Shown here: piece after piece, positions 1-11,022 of the stretch
How the letters are laid out: every line of letters begins with the position of its first letter
Numbering within the stretch: the first letter of the stretch is position 1
NCBI GenBank assembly: GCA_963573305.1
Contig: OY754337.1
Coordinates: 78,071,094-78,135,093, forward strand
Source: Pyrrhosoma nymphula
Lineage: Eukaryota > Arthropoda > Insecta > Odonata > Coenagrionidae
Length of the DNA: 64,000 nucleotides
Direction: 5' to 3'
Notes under the pieces: generated by a model
The model's database searches: none
The model's input: only the letters and a program-made list of their open reading frames with translations
What the model was told of the DNA's origin: nothing
Made by a program: the position numbers and the translations under genes

Positions 1-166
1 ATTATATAATGAAGGGGCGTGTTACAACTGTAACAATACAATAATTAAAGTGATATATAATATAATAACATTTGTTGAGCGAGCAAATTTCTCCCCACCC
101 CTCCCTCCTTCTCATCTTACCATACTCACTACTCAAGTGTTCACTCATTGTCCACCTCCTTCCCCC

Positions 167-2373
167 TAGGGTGACCAGACGTCCGGATTAATCCGGAAAT
201 TTCCTCCTTTTTATCTCTATGTCCTGGGTCAGGGCGGATTTTTACTTTGTCCTCCTTTTTCCCAAACTTATCCGTAAAGCCGGTGTCCCACGGTCCATTT
301 TGTATCCAATTTTTGTATCCAAAATTTTGGACCAAATGCTTTTGGTCCAAAATTTGTATACAACGGAAATGGTATTTCCCACGGTGCATCACATTTGGAC
401 CAAAATATGCCAAACAAACGAAATACGATATTATAGTAAACAAATATGTTTCTTAGGGATTGTGAGAATGTCTTGGCAGTTTTAGCAGTCGGAATTGGAT
501 GCTCAGGCTTATTAATAATAAAAGTGGTGAAGAAAATAAAGGGAAGGCAATGGTGGACTGGGCCTTGGCTGGAAAGAAGAGATGAAAGCGTCGGAAGAGG
601 CGTGCTTAACATGTTGGAGAAGGAGCTGGTTGCCGACGATCCCGAAAATAATCGGAATTACTTGAGAATGAATGAGGATGTTTCCATGTCCCTTCTCAGC
701 TAGGTTGAGGGTAGAATTAAGCACCGGGGTACCAATATGAGGCGGTTAATTCCCGCAAGGAAAAGGTGTGTAATTTAAAAACGGACATAATAGTTGCGAT
801 AATTTTATAATTATGCCGCTGTAGTGCTATAAACGTTCATTGAAATGACATTTGTCTTTCCAACTTAGAGCAGTCGCAAAGAGGACCTTAGTCATCTATT
901 AATCATTGCGATCGAAACGGGCGGCTCCAGGATTCAAAGTAGTCAATTCTCCGGCGGCTCTGGGGAATTACGAATACTCTCCAGGAAAATAGGTATCATG
1001 GAATTCGTGAAAAGTGGAAATTGGCGTGATATAAGTGGTTTGGAAACAAATTTTTACCATTTTAAAGGAGCAAATTTTAACTGAATACATGCATATTTCC
1101 TTTTGACATCAGCACCATATGTTTGGTCTATTTCCAAAATTATTTTGATTTCGAGCTTTTTTCATTAGCATAATATTGGCGGCAGTGTAAAACCTATTAG
1201 TATGCTTACACTGTTTCCTTTTTTCAGTAAGTATTAACTTGCTGCTTCACTGCCACTCGTGTGAAATGAAGAAGAGGCTCGTAATTAGCTTCCCTTCCAT
1301 CGTACTTCTCCGCATAAAAAAGTAATATATGCTCAAAATTTTAGTCTATGAAAAAAATATGCCGGGTTTTGGATCCCGGGATTCTAGTAGTAAATATTTA
1401 ATAGTTTCCAAAACACATCCACTGACATTCCGGTTGCGATACATCACATCTTTCGTATTGTACATGAACTCGTTCTGTTGCATTTGCTTGATAACTGCCT
1501 CAGGCGCCCAACCTATCCTCATATTGCGTCTCATTTCTTATTTTTTCATTTTATGTCTCACTTGGTCATGTCTTAATATAATTACAACACACGAACCTGG
1601 CCACGCTATCCACCGTGATTGCAAGACAAGAAGTATTCCCTGCAAGACATAAACACCGAGGTTACAACGCATAGCGATGCTTCTTTTTCTTCAGCCCTCT
1701 GATTGGCTGGTTTCGTACATTTGGATGGAAATTTAGAACATGTCCTATCCGTTTGGACCAAACGGAATTGGATGAAACGGATTGGACGAAAAGGTAATTG
1801 GATACAAATTCGCCGTGGGACACGGCGAACTCCACTTGTATCCAAATTGGATACAAAAATTGGATCCAAATTGGACCGTGGGACATCGGCTTAATAAAAT
1901 CATATCTGCAATATTCTCGATCTATTGCTCTTTTCTTCAAAACCTTATCAACAGATGGCAGCTGGATCATCAATTTTTATTGATTTGTCACTACTGCTAA
2001 CAGATCGATTGATTAGCGGAAGTGCAACTATCGATTATTTAAAATTTCCCTTGCATATTTTCCATTCCATTATAGCATTGTATTGGTTATACTTAGTTCC
2101 ATGTGTGATCTGTTATTTATATTTATGAGTGAGTGTTATAAAATATTGGGCAATGCCTAAACGTAAGTCTACATCCTCAGATGTTCTTGCACACAAATAT
2201 CAAGCCATCAAGAAAGGAAAAACGGTATACGAAGCAGAATGTAAAATATGTAGAGCTGGAACTTACGTCTCAGTGGCCAATATATTTCCGTGCATCCTCT
2301 TTCGTTTTAACTTTCTCCTCCTTTTTGAAGCTGTTTGTCCTCTTTTTTTATACATGTGCATCTGGTCACCCTA
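167..2373. mobile_element. hAT-type DNA transposon, internally decayed (TIR TAGGGTGACCAG)
   Basis: The left end reads TAGGGTGACCAGA and the right end is its inverted copy TCTGGTCACCCTA. Both ends are flanked by a perfect 8-bp direct repeat CTTCCCCC (159-166 and 2374-2381). An 8-bp target duplication plus short TIRs is diagnostic of the hAT superfamily. GGAGGAC-like subterminal motifs lie just inside both ends. Near the right end, on the plus strand from 2153, is a start resembling a hAT transposase N-terminus (MPKRKS..., then CKIC, as in BED-like zinc-finger starts); it breaks off within about 45 residues. Most of the transposase is missing, and a second TIR element occupies the interior. Upstream, 1-158 shows nothing recognisable. 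Confidence 0.85.
277..1893. mobile_element. Second TIR element nested in the hAT element
   Basis: The left end at 277-322 (AAGCCGGTGTCCCACGGTCC, then TTTGTATCCAATTTTTG) is repeated in inverted orientation at about 1848-1893 with a few mismatches, giving arms of about 46 bp. Inside are further TTGGATACAAA, TTTGGACCAAA and CCGTGGGACACGG motifs at 330-410 and 1740-1845, typical of subterminal repeats. I could not identify a transposase or an unambiguous target duplication, so the superfamily is open. It lies wholly inside the hAT element and is therefore younger. Confidence 0.7.
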
Positions 2374-2944
2374 CTTCCCCCTATATCCCCCATCCTCAAC
2401 TTCTTTCGGTCTCCAATGTTATGATGACAACCTTCTTTGCAGCTGACTCCTCTGAACCATATACAAATGTACCGGTCATTCTAAACATTATGTTGTCTGT
2501 ACGTGATGGTGGCTGATTGGGCGGAAACACTTCATGTAACAAATAAGTTTTGTGGAAAAGTAAAAGTTTCAATACATTGAGTGGATTGAAAATATTTATT
2601 GTAGAAGTGAGGATTTTAACTATTGTTCAATCTGTTTTTTACTGTTCAAATTCCTTTTCTCATAAAAACTATAGGATTCAAATATACTTTGGAATGATTC
2701 CATCAAATATCAAATTATGGATTCAATGAGATTAGATCGAATCCAGACAAATACTGTATTATATTTGTCAACTGTGCAAATATTCTGGTTTTTAAGATAA
2801 TATTTTATTTCTTTGATAAAATAAATAAATTGAAATTACTTTCACTCAGACTAAAGTATGCCAAATCATCTAGAGTCTCTCAAATAATTCTCGATATGAT
2901 TTTCTGATCTTGGTTGATGATTTGAGTGCATTGTCCTTCTCTAG
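2374..2944 (+). other. PHLDB intron segment, no gene seen
   Basis: AT-rich sequence between the hAT element and the first PHLDB exon in the window. I see no coding or repeat signal apart from the polypyrimidine tract TTGTCCTTCTCTAG that ends at 2944 and serves as the acceptor of the next exon. Confidence 0.5.
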
Positions 2945-3236
2945 AGTCCACCTTTGTCATCGGCCGAGACTGCGAGTGGAAGCGTGGGTATTCGTGGTGT
3001 GCCTCGTGCACAGGATCGAGTGCCGACGTTAGCCCTGTCCACGGGCAACCTGGACCTTTTGAATGGTTCCCAGGGCAGTGTGCATCGCAAGCAGTCCCAG
3101 GATGACTTGGATCGTATCAGCCGCGTGACGTCAGGGGCTCCGATAGATGTCTCAAGTGGGGGATCCCTTGGTCGAAGGACGATCGAATCCCTCAGGACGA
3201 TCGAGAGAAATCGACAGATACACCTCGTCCAGCAGG
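2945..3236 (+). CDS. PHLDB1/2: PHLDB/LL5 exon 1 in window (middle of protein)
   Basis: First of six exons of an LL5 (PHLDB1/PHLDB2) orthologue; upstream exons lie outside the window. LL5 proteins bind phosphoinositides at the cell cortex and anchor CLASP-tagged microtubule ends and adhesion complexes (family knowledge). The acceptor is CTCTAG/AG and the donor GG/GTGAGT. The exon is open from AGT at 2945 and encodes 97 residues, ending in phase 1. It is low-complexity and Ser/Gly-rich (residues 1-75), ending in a basic stretch with IERNRQ near residues 87-92, which resembles the ERNRQ segment preceding the coiled coil in vertebrate PHLDB proteins. The assignment of this exon rests on frame continuity with exons 2 to 6 more than on its own sequence. 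Confidence 0.75.
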
Positions 3237-4113
3237 GTGAGTGAAGCCAAGCCTTGCTGCTGCTTATACAAATGCCTGTGTTTTTTGTATCTGCCTGCAG
3301 ATAATAATATGTAATTATAATTAGTGATGTGGGCAGGATTCGATTGAATCCATGGATTCGAGATTTGACCGAATCCTTCCAAAAGATTTGAACCCTGGTT
3401 GTATGTTGGCTATGTGCTTAGTTACTGGAAATTTTAAATCATGGTAAAACCTCTCCTAGGAATTTAATCATCTCGATGTCGTGTTACTAAAGAAGTGTTG
3501 AACATTCATTATGTCAAAAATATGAAGAAGGTGCCCATGTTAACACTTAAGCATGTGAACTCAGCTATTCCCAGTCCTCAATGTCGGCAATATTAAAACA
3601 AAAGGAACGGCTGAAAAGTGTCAAAGTGTGATTCAAACGATGACTAACAATAATCCTGCCAATATTTGCAACACGAGAGATGGTTCACTCTGCTCACCCT
3701 TTTATGAAATAAGGGTAAGCGGTGTGAACCATTTCTTGTGTTGCGAGTATTGGCAGGAAGTTTGCCTATCTGCGCAGTAAGATCTTGGGCTGTAACTGTT
3801 ATGCTAAGGTTCCATGTTCATTTTTTCAGTTTTACTTTATCATTTACTATCCAATTTCCTGCAAGCCTAGTATATAAATGAAATTGCATCTGAAGAAAAC
3901 ATATTTGCATTTCTAGATGTAAAAAACCATCGATTTATTCGATAATGTATCTATTGGTTCATTTTATGATTGAATTCACTTTAGGAACAGTCCCATGGAA
4001 CGGATCAATATTATAATGCTAGGGTTTAATGTAGGATCACATTGCCCTGAGGGGTTTAATCCAGCATCAAACCACCTTTTTGACTTTGATGGGTGTGTTG
4101 TTGTTTTTGGCAG
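3237..4113 (+). other. PHLDB intron (877 bp)
   Basis: GT-AG intron between the exons at 2945-3236 and 4114-4429. Apart from the hairpin at 3655-3757 I see no gene or repeat. The acceptor is TGTTTTTGGCAG. Confidence 0.75.
3655..3757 (+). repeat. 103-nt fold-back hairpin in PHLDB intron
   Basis: CCTGCCAATATTTGC at 3655 is followed 103 nt later by its near complement ending GTATTGGCAGG at 3757. The arms are about 47 nt and enclose a loop of about 9 nt (TTATGAAAT). Most differences between the arms are T/C or G/A, so they would be G:U wobbles in a plus-strand transcript. It could be a small foldback MITE or an intronic hairpin precursor. Confidence 0.75.
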
Positions 4114-4429
4114 GGAGCCAGGTGATTGAGGAGGAGCGTAGACGTGTCGAAGAGCTGAAGAGGCGGGTGCAAGACGAGGTTCGTGCCCAATGGGAGGAAG
4201 GAAGGCTGCGTGTGCATGCCAGTGCCAATGCCTTGGTCACGCACCAGGAGGACGTCTCCACGGCTGGTGCTCACCACGTGCCGTGCAACGGGGGGACATC
4301 TCATGGCGGTGCCACACAAAGCAGTGTCATCGGGGACATCCGTGCCATAAACTCGGAGAGTCTGAACAGCATTGGGAGTGAGGGGGAGGAGTCCAGCATT
4401 ACAGAAAGCAGTGACGCTCCTGCAGAAAG
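4114..4429 (+). CDS. PHLDB1/2: PHLDB/LL5 exon 2: coiled-coil segment
   Basis: Encodes residues 99-202 of the in-window protein. It opens with a charged helical stretch (SQVIEEERRRVEELKRRV, then QDEVRAQWEE) that matches the conserved IEEE-RRVEELK-EVRAQW coiled coil of PHLDB1/2. A Ser/Glu-rich region with INSESLNSIGSEGEE follows. The donor used here, AAAG/GTTGGT at 4430, is weak but gives phase 2, which joins exon 3 in frame (AG|C). A consensus U12-type donor, GTATCCTT, lies downstream at 4483 in the same open frame, so the 3' boundary is uncertain; read-through would stop at 4530-4532. Confidence 0.8.
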
Positions 4430-5776
4430 GTTGGTGCCACCACGATTGAGTCAACATTTGCCTGCAGATGGGGCTGCCCTCCGTATCCTTATATTTCCAG
4501 ATAAATCACCTATTCCCATCCTCTTACCTTGACTATGTATAATTGTGTACATGGATCAAACATTTGTTTTGTTCTTCATCATCTCAACAATGGAGGATTC
4601 CTTCTTGACTGCTGACTGATAGCAAATTCTGGTATTGTTTTTACTTCTGAAGTAAATCAGACTCCCACTTTTCCTCTATTGTAGAGACTTTACGACATCT
4701 CATTGCTTTTGCTGCATTGCCTTCACTATTTTTAAGCTAGGAAGCCAACTTGGAAAAAAACTGTGACTTTCACATTGTCTCGTAACATGGCAAAGAATAC
4801 AGACTCTGAGAATGCTTGAGGCCTACTTGTACGTGTTCAGCGGGATAGGATATTAGCTGAGGACAGAGTGCAATAAGTACCCAGGATGAGGTTTCACCTC
4901 GCAGAATAGTGGGTGCTTGAAGTTGAGGGTCATTTATTTCAGGTGATTCTCTCTCCTAATTTCTAGCCGAGTGAACTGTAGGTACGGGGATCACAAGTAA
5001 TGGGACCTGTATTGTATTATACTACATGTAAAACTTGTTTGCTGAATCTATCGTATAATATTTCCACTCTACAAAAGACATCCTTGGGAATTCAACTGAA
5101 CCGGAAAAAAGATGCTACATATTTCGCTAGATTTCAATGTTAATCACAAGGCTAAGGGCTTTTTACTTTTGAATATATATAGTTACTCTGCAGGAACTTT
5201 ATGACACTGTAGTTTGATGTTTCCCAAAGTTTAGAGCTCTGACTTCACCTAGAAAATTCATCAATTCATTCCATTGAATTACCCCTTTCCTTTTGAATTA
5301 AAAAATTAAATAGCAGGCCTATATATTTGTCCCTTTTTTTACTTTCTGTACTTTCCTTCTGTGATGCTGCTTACAAATTGTTCTTCAACCCTTACAAAAC
5401 CATTATCTCCAATGCATCCTGAAATTCCATTTTTCCCTGTTTCAGCAGCATTCCCTATTTTACCAAATCCCCTCTAAATGCAATTCATTGTCCTCTTTCC
5501 CTGTCCTGTTTCCCTTGACCCCTATTTCTCACCAAACGCAATCAATGAATATCTTAAACGTCACGTGGGTAGTAAAGCCCCAATCATATCTGGTTTGAGT
5601 TGATTTAATTGTTGTGTCACTTTATCGTTTCTATAATCTAATCACTCATTCATTGTCGCTCAGGTATTTATTTTTAGTGCATTAACCAAAATAATTAGAT
5701 GCGGTGTCATTTTTGGTTGTTTTAGATAGTAAATAAATCGGTAATGTGGATGCGTCATGCCTTGTGTTTTCACCAG
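4430..5776 (+). other. PHLDB intron (about 1.35 kb)
   Basis: AT-rich intron with no gene or recognisable repeat. It contains the possible alternative donor GTATCCTT at 4483-4490 and ends in TGTGTTTTCACCAG. Confidence 0.65.
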
Positions 5777-5927
5777 CACAACGAGCAGTGAGGAAGCGGC
5801 AATCAAGGCGAGAAGGGGACAGAGGCACGCACCACGTGGAGTAGGTGCCGGCAGTCAACCCACGGATGCACCAAAGATGTCTGCCAACTCGGCTGCTGGC
5901 AGTGAGCAGACCATCGGCCGGACGGTT
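5777..5927 (+). CDS. PHLDB1/2: PHLDB/LL5 exon 3: basic, Ser-rich linker
   Basis: Encodes 50 residues after the split Ser codon (residues 204-253). It is Ala/Ser/Arg-rich, with no motif of its own. Support comes from a good acceptor (TTTTCACCAG), a consensus donor (GTT/GTAAGT) and exact phase fit to exons 2 and 4. The frame is open across all three. Without the phase match this exon would be doubtful. Confidence 0.6.
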
Positions 5928-6006
5928 GTAAGTGTTTTAACGCACACACCCCCCCCCCTGTCCCCTGTGCTCTCATTGGTGGAAAGTAGTAGGGGATGGT
6001 AAAGCC

Positions 6007-6578
6007 TAGAGATGGGAAAATTACTGTAATTTTAATCTGAGGTAAATTACCTCGGTGAATTACAGGTAATTTTCGAAAATTACCGTAATTGTCCAGTATT
6101 TTTTTAGTTTTAAGCATTTAACAGCAAATGTATGGTTAAATAAGAAAGCCAATAGCAAAAGGAAGGGAATAACGATGTTTAAACCATACCTAATGCAACA
6201 TCAATCTATCAGAAATTTTTTAAATTGTTAAAAGAACTACAGCAGCAACACACAATCTGGCTTTCTTTTGTCAAAGTATGAGAAATTTTCAAGAAGAGTA
6301 TTCTAATGCATTTCTCTGATAATGTTATAATTTAAGTAAAATATTCCAAAAATGGTGTTGTACATGCCTCAATTTATTATTAAACATGTAGGAAATGTTA
6401 AAACTTAGGTTTGGCTTAAAAGAACATGTTGGGAATTTATCTGTATGAAAAATTATCTCAAACATAGGTGAATTATCTAGAAAATTATGGTAATTTTCAA
6501 GGGATGCTGTAAATTACGAAAAATACCACAGTAATTTACGAAAATTACCGAGGTAATTTTCAGAGTGGCCCATCTCTA
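6007..6578. mobile_element. Non-autonomous TIR element, copy 1 (TAGAGATGGG; 572 bp)
   Basis: Begins TAGAGATGGGAAAATTAC and ends with the inverted GGCCCATCTCTA. The ends are rich in AATTACCTCGGTAATT and GAAAATTACCG motifs. The same sequence occurs in opposite orientation at 38891-39440, including the interior (for example CATGTAGGAAATGTTAAAA and GCATGTAC...TTAATAATAAATTGAGG). The TIR style resembles hAT MITEs, but the flanking 8-mers are not identical, so the target duplication is decayed or the superfamily is different. It has no coding capacity. Confidence 0.85.
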
Positions 6579-6889
6579 GTGAATGAGACAGAACCATTAT
6601 GGCCATCACTTACGAAACCACACGCATAGCCACGGACACATTCTGCCTAAGCACTTATTCCCCATAATAGTATTTGTGAAATTTTCCAAGGTCATTGTTG
6701 TCAATGCTAGTCATCACCTTTGTGTTTACGTTGATAAGGCGAAGCCTGTCTTATTCAGATAAGTTTTGCTCTTGGTAATGGAAATATGCTTTTTATGTAT
6801 TACTACATCGTTTTATACGAGTGGCGTGCATTGAGGGTAAGCTGCACTCTTCCACGCATTATAAAAATATACTTATCCTCTTGGTATGA

Positions 6890-7808
6890 AGTTTTGCTCG
6901 GGGTTTGATTATTGGAGCAGCTTTCGGGCATTCCTCCCCCTGATGTCTATTGTTGACAACAGTTTCTCCAGCCATCCTGCTGACATCTTCAGGTCTGAAG
7001 TAGCGATGTCCGTTTTTGTCCATCTAATATACCCTGGTCTTTTTGGTGGGAATTTCGTTCATTGGCTCGTTGCTGGTTTACTTTTTTAAATATCCTCTTC
7101 CAGGTACTTGGGAGATTGCATCCGTCCTCCCGGGTGAAGTTTTCTGGATTTTTGGTGATTTCAATTGCCTCTCGGATGTTTCTGGGGTGGTAATAGTTTT
7201 CCCTCAAGAGAACCCTAGGTTTACCGAAGTCCACCTTGTGTCCGGGTTCTGACCATACATGTTCTGCGACGGCGGAGAGTTGAAATTGCTCCTTCTCCGT
7301 CGCTCATTCATGCTCTCTTATCCTGCATTTGATGGCTCTTTTGGTCTGCCCAATGTAGGATTTTCTTCAGGAGCACTCCAGTTGGTACCCACCTTCAGAG
7401 AGCATGTGCAGGAGTTTGTCCTTAGGTTTAGGCAGGCGGTCTCCTGTCTTTCTGCAGCATTTGAATCCCGTGCGGATGTTGGCCTTCAAGAGAATCCTCG
7501 CTATTTTCTCCGTTGTTCCCGCTACATAAGGTAGAGTTGCGTAAGCGGTTGGCTTTTCTTTCGGAGATTCTTCTCTGACTTGTCCTCCATCATTTCTCCA
7601 AAAAGCCCTTTTCAGGACCATCTCTTTTCGGTGGCCGTTTTTTCGTAATGCTGTCACCAGGTGTTTCTTTTCTTTCTTGAGGGAGTCTTCATCCAAGATG
7701 TTGATCGCCCGATGGATGAGGGTCCTCAGTACTCCGGCCTTTTGCATTGGGTGGTGGTGGGAGGAGGCATTCAGATATCGGTCGGTATGGGTCTTTTTCC
7801 TGTGCCGG
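6890..7808 (-). pseudogene. Penelope-like element, 5'-truncated, C-terminal GIY-YIG part
   Basis: Read on the minus strand, about 7805 to 6990 encodes a broken C-terminal part of a Penelope-like retroelement protein. In order: an RKxTHTDRYL segment near 7790, a linker (IHRAINILDEDSLKKEKKHL), then a GIY-YIG endonuclease (GGYQLECS..., KSYIGQTKRAIKCRIREHE) and the conserved end (YYHPRNIREAIEI, then NFTREDG). At least two in-frame stops lie within the GIY-YIG domain (after ECS and after REHE), so it is dead. The reverse transcriptase is absent: the element stops at 7808, exactly where the tandem array begins. The 3' UTR runs to about 6890. Confidence 0.85.
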
Positions 7809-8560
7809 TTCGACTCCGGAAAAATTGTCAATCCAGCTATGGTGCAAATCTTAATGCTTGAGTGCATCGCGTGCAAAGGCAAGGAACCACGATTTACTTT
7901 CTTATTTAGCAATGTAGAGCTATGAAATTGTAGGTATTCATAGACAATGTAATGATAACAGATGATATGGTTGGACTCAGAGTCTACGGTCAACAGTTCG
8001 ACTCCGGAAAAAATATTTAATCTAGCTATGGCTCAAAACCTCGTACCAGAGCGCGCTGCATCCATATGTTCAAAGAACCATGATTTTCTCTCTTATTTAT
8101 AAAATAAGGTAGAGCTGTGAAAATTTAGTTATAGTTTGGCTTTACAATAACACTCAGTAATATGGTTGGAGTTTAGGTCTAAGGTTGTTGATTCGACTCC
8201 GTAAAAATACGAATCCGGCTATGGTTCAAGCCCTCGTACTTGATCGCGCTGCATGCATAAATAAAAAGAATCACGTTTTTAATTCTTATTTAGCTCCATA
8301 GAGCTATGAAATATTAGGAACTCATAGGCAATATGATAATACTTGGTAATATAGTTGGACTTTTAAGTTTACGGTTGGCAGTTCAACTCCGGAAAAAATT
8401 CCAGTCGTGCTCTAAATGCTTTTCAAAAGCGCACCTCATGCATAGGTATGGAGAACACGATTTTTGCCTCCTCTGAAGAGGTAAAATAAAATTTTCGTTT
8501 TCCATTGGCAAACCCATATGTACTTTAAAACTTGGACTTCAGCTCTATGGCTCGACTCCA
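7809..8560. repeat. ~190-bp tandem array, four decayed units
   Basis: Units start at TTCGACTCCGG-like words at 7809, 7997, 8192, 8382 and a partial at 8551, giving spacings of 188, 195, 190 and 169 bp. Each unit repeats in order a head (TTCGACTCCGGAAAAA), CTATGGYTCAA, GCGCGCTGCATGCATA-like, TTTCTTATTTAG, TAGAGCTATGAAA and TATGGTTGGACT. The heads preceded by GG or AG match the tRNA B-box GGTTCGANTCC. Units have diverged by substitution and small indels. Confidence 0.85.
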
Positions 8561-8722
8561 GAAGGGTAGAAATGAAATAAAAGTAGATGATATGGGAGAA
8601 GTACTGCATTTTTTATTAAACCTTTATACATAAAGGAATCATTTTAACATTAAGTTTAGGATTATTTTCATCTTTAACAAGGAATGTCATGGGTTCCACT
8701 TCCAATAGCCCATGATTCTTTC

Positions 8723-8800
8723 CAAGAACACTGTATAGTGTTCTTGCATAATAGCATGGGTTGAATTTATGCTGCCGCATGGAGGGAACCATGCGGCAGC
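8723..8800. repeat. Two adjacent perfect hairpins
   Basis: First hairpin 8723-8746: CAAGAACACT, loop GTAT, AGTGTTCTTG (10-bp stem). Second 8771-8800: GCTGCCGCATG, loop GAGGGAAC, CATGCGGCAGC (11-bp stem). They are 24 bp apart. Function unknown; possibly part of a transposon end. Confidence 0.7.
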
Positions 8801-10907
8801 TGAAAAATTTGAAATGGAAAGAAAGTCCATGGCACTTTGGCGAGACAAGCTACCGCACAAGTTGTTAACATGAGAATAATATATGTAAGGTCTGCTTTGC
8901 TATTTGAAACTTTTTCCAAAACTGAACCTTCAAATTTTGGGGGGGGACTTATATTAGGAGAAATATGGTACTTCCAAAAATAAAAAACTGCATTTGCAGA
9001 AAAAAATTAATCAAAATTTTGGAAAAAAAATATTAAAAAAACATACTTTAGATCAAATAGAAGAATTAGAATTACGGACAAGAAGGGATTTAGAAATTGC
9101 AAATGAAGAAGCAGACATTCTTGAAAAAGAGGCTGATAAATTAAAGCAGATGTCAAAAATAATATGAATAATTTTTCAATGTTTTAAGAAGCTCTTTTTT
9201 ATTTTATAACTTAAGAAAAATTATAATTTGTGTTCGAATATAGCTCATATTTATTTTGAAACATCAATGAAAAATGGTCTTTTTTACCCTTGAAAACCTT
9301 GAAATATCCTTGAATTTTGTACTAGATTTTTATTCGACACCCTGGTAGTCTGTATAAAGATAATACCTTTTTATGGAACCCATCGAATGGAGCAATTTAC
9401 ATGGTAGAAGTGTGAATAATTATTAATATAAAGAAAAAACAGTTTTAAAGGATAGAATACATACAGAGTGTACAAAAATTACATTATTCTGAAATACTGT
9501 CAAAAACTTAATCTCAGTACGTGACACTGTTCTTTTGTTATTTCCTATGAATTCCATTTACTTATATCTCTCAGCCTCATACATATACCTCACCTACCTA
9601 TACCTCAGTGGAACAACGTAGGCATTGTATTTCATGGACGTGACACATCTAATGGATTTCTAATGACTTTTTTAAATATTGGACCCCGAATAAAGATGAA
9701 AACTACCTTTAGCAGATATATATCATTGTCCCCAGAGATTTCCTCTAAAGACAGGTTTCACTGCATGTATATCACCGCAATACTTTTTGTGCAGTTATTA
9801 CTTGATTATGGCAATTTTCTTAAAATAAGGAAATGAAAAAAAAAATTCCAAGTATTGAAGGACTCACTGAATCTAAAATTCATCAATACTGGATGTCGAA
9901 TCACTTTTTTTTAATCAGATCTCGAATACAGAACCTCGAATTTGAATCTTATTTCCGATAATTTTTTTATAAAAGTTCCTTTTCATCACCAGTTCCTTTA
10001 CAAAACAAATCCAAATACACTTTTACATCTTTTAGTATGTTAATGAATCTAAGTATTTCCAAATTTTCTCTCGAACTTAAATCTCGTTAATTAATTTGTT
10101 TTTAAATGGAAATAGAACTGAGTGGCAATTTTAGTTTTGCTATAGCATTTTATTATTTCCAAAATGAAGGTGCTACAATTGATTTATTTATTTTTGCATG
10201 TGAAATGGAGAATTCTCAATCTTTCAGAATCTGATGCTTCTTTTCTAATCACCGAAATTGCTGACATTACTGACTGTACTCTCTAATAATAACATAGCTA
10301 GAAGTGTAAAAGTCCTTTTTTAGGAGTAGTTTCAAAATCATCGATTTCTTCTTGGGTTTATTTTCAAGCTTTCGTTTATTCATGGACTGAAATATGATGC
10401 TTTTAACATCCTTCCTCAAAGTTTTATTGGCTTTAGAAACTCCACCTCAGGATAGGGTATTGCAGCAAATGATGCAAATTGCTATTTGATCATCAATATG
10501 TTTCACTAGGAAGATATTACATACCTAATTTCTCAATTGGGTGGTTCCATAGAAAAGCGATGGTTGACATGACCTTCTTGGGTTGGAAGGTTTCTGCGCA
10601 TTCTCCACACGTCGAATTTCTACGCAAAATGTTACATGACTAATGGTTGAATCTCCGCTCATGTAATTGCCGTAGTGAATTTCCACGTAGATTATCAAAT
10701 TTTTTTAAAAGTAAATCGACGACGTGGCTAGAGATGATAATTCCTTGTCGAGATACCAAATCATAAGAGTTTAACAAGGCGTAATTGATGCTTTCCATTT
10801 TTGGCTTTTGTTTTCCATTAAATGCAATAGCCGGCCACCGGTCGCAATTGCCATGTTCTTTTCATCTCAATCACCTCCATGTCAAAACACTCCAGCGTAA
10901 ATCATTA

Positions 10908-11022
10908 TTTGTTTTGAAGTGTGCTCTACCTTGTGCACCGGATCTGAAACTAATGGAAAGCAGCAGCGCTCTATTGTTGCGAAGTGAGTTGTGCACTGTG
11001 TAATGCGTGAATGGGAAGCGCC
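10908..11022. repeat. Dispersed repeat terminus, family A, copy 1
   Basis: TTTGTTTTGAAGTGTGCTC, then GTGCACCGGATCTGAAACTAATGGAAAGCAG and TTGTTGCGAAGTGAGTTGTGCAC. The same order of words occurs at 14510-14624 and, inverted, at 13045-13115 and 25208-25290. It looks like the end of a DNA transposon whose other end is not evident here. Confidence 0.55.

Noticed and set aside
7809..8560. Repeat units as tRNA genes or a CRISPR-like array
   Set aside because: The B-box-like heads have no cloverleaf around them, and 190-bp diverged units in a eukaryotic intron are not a CRISPR.
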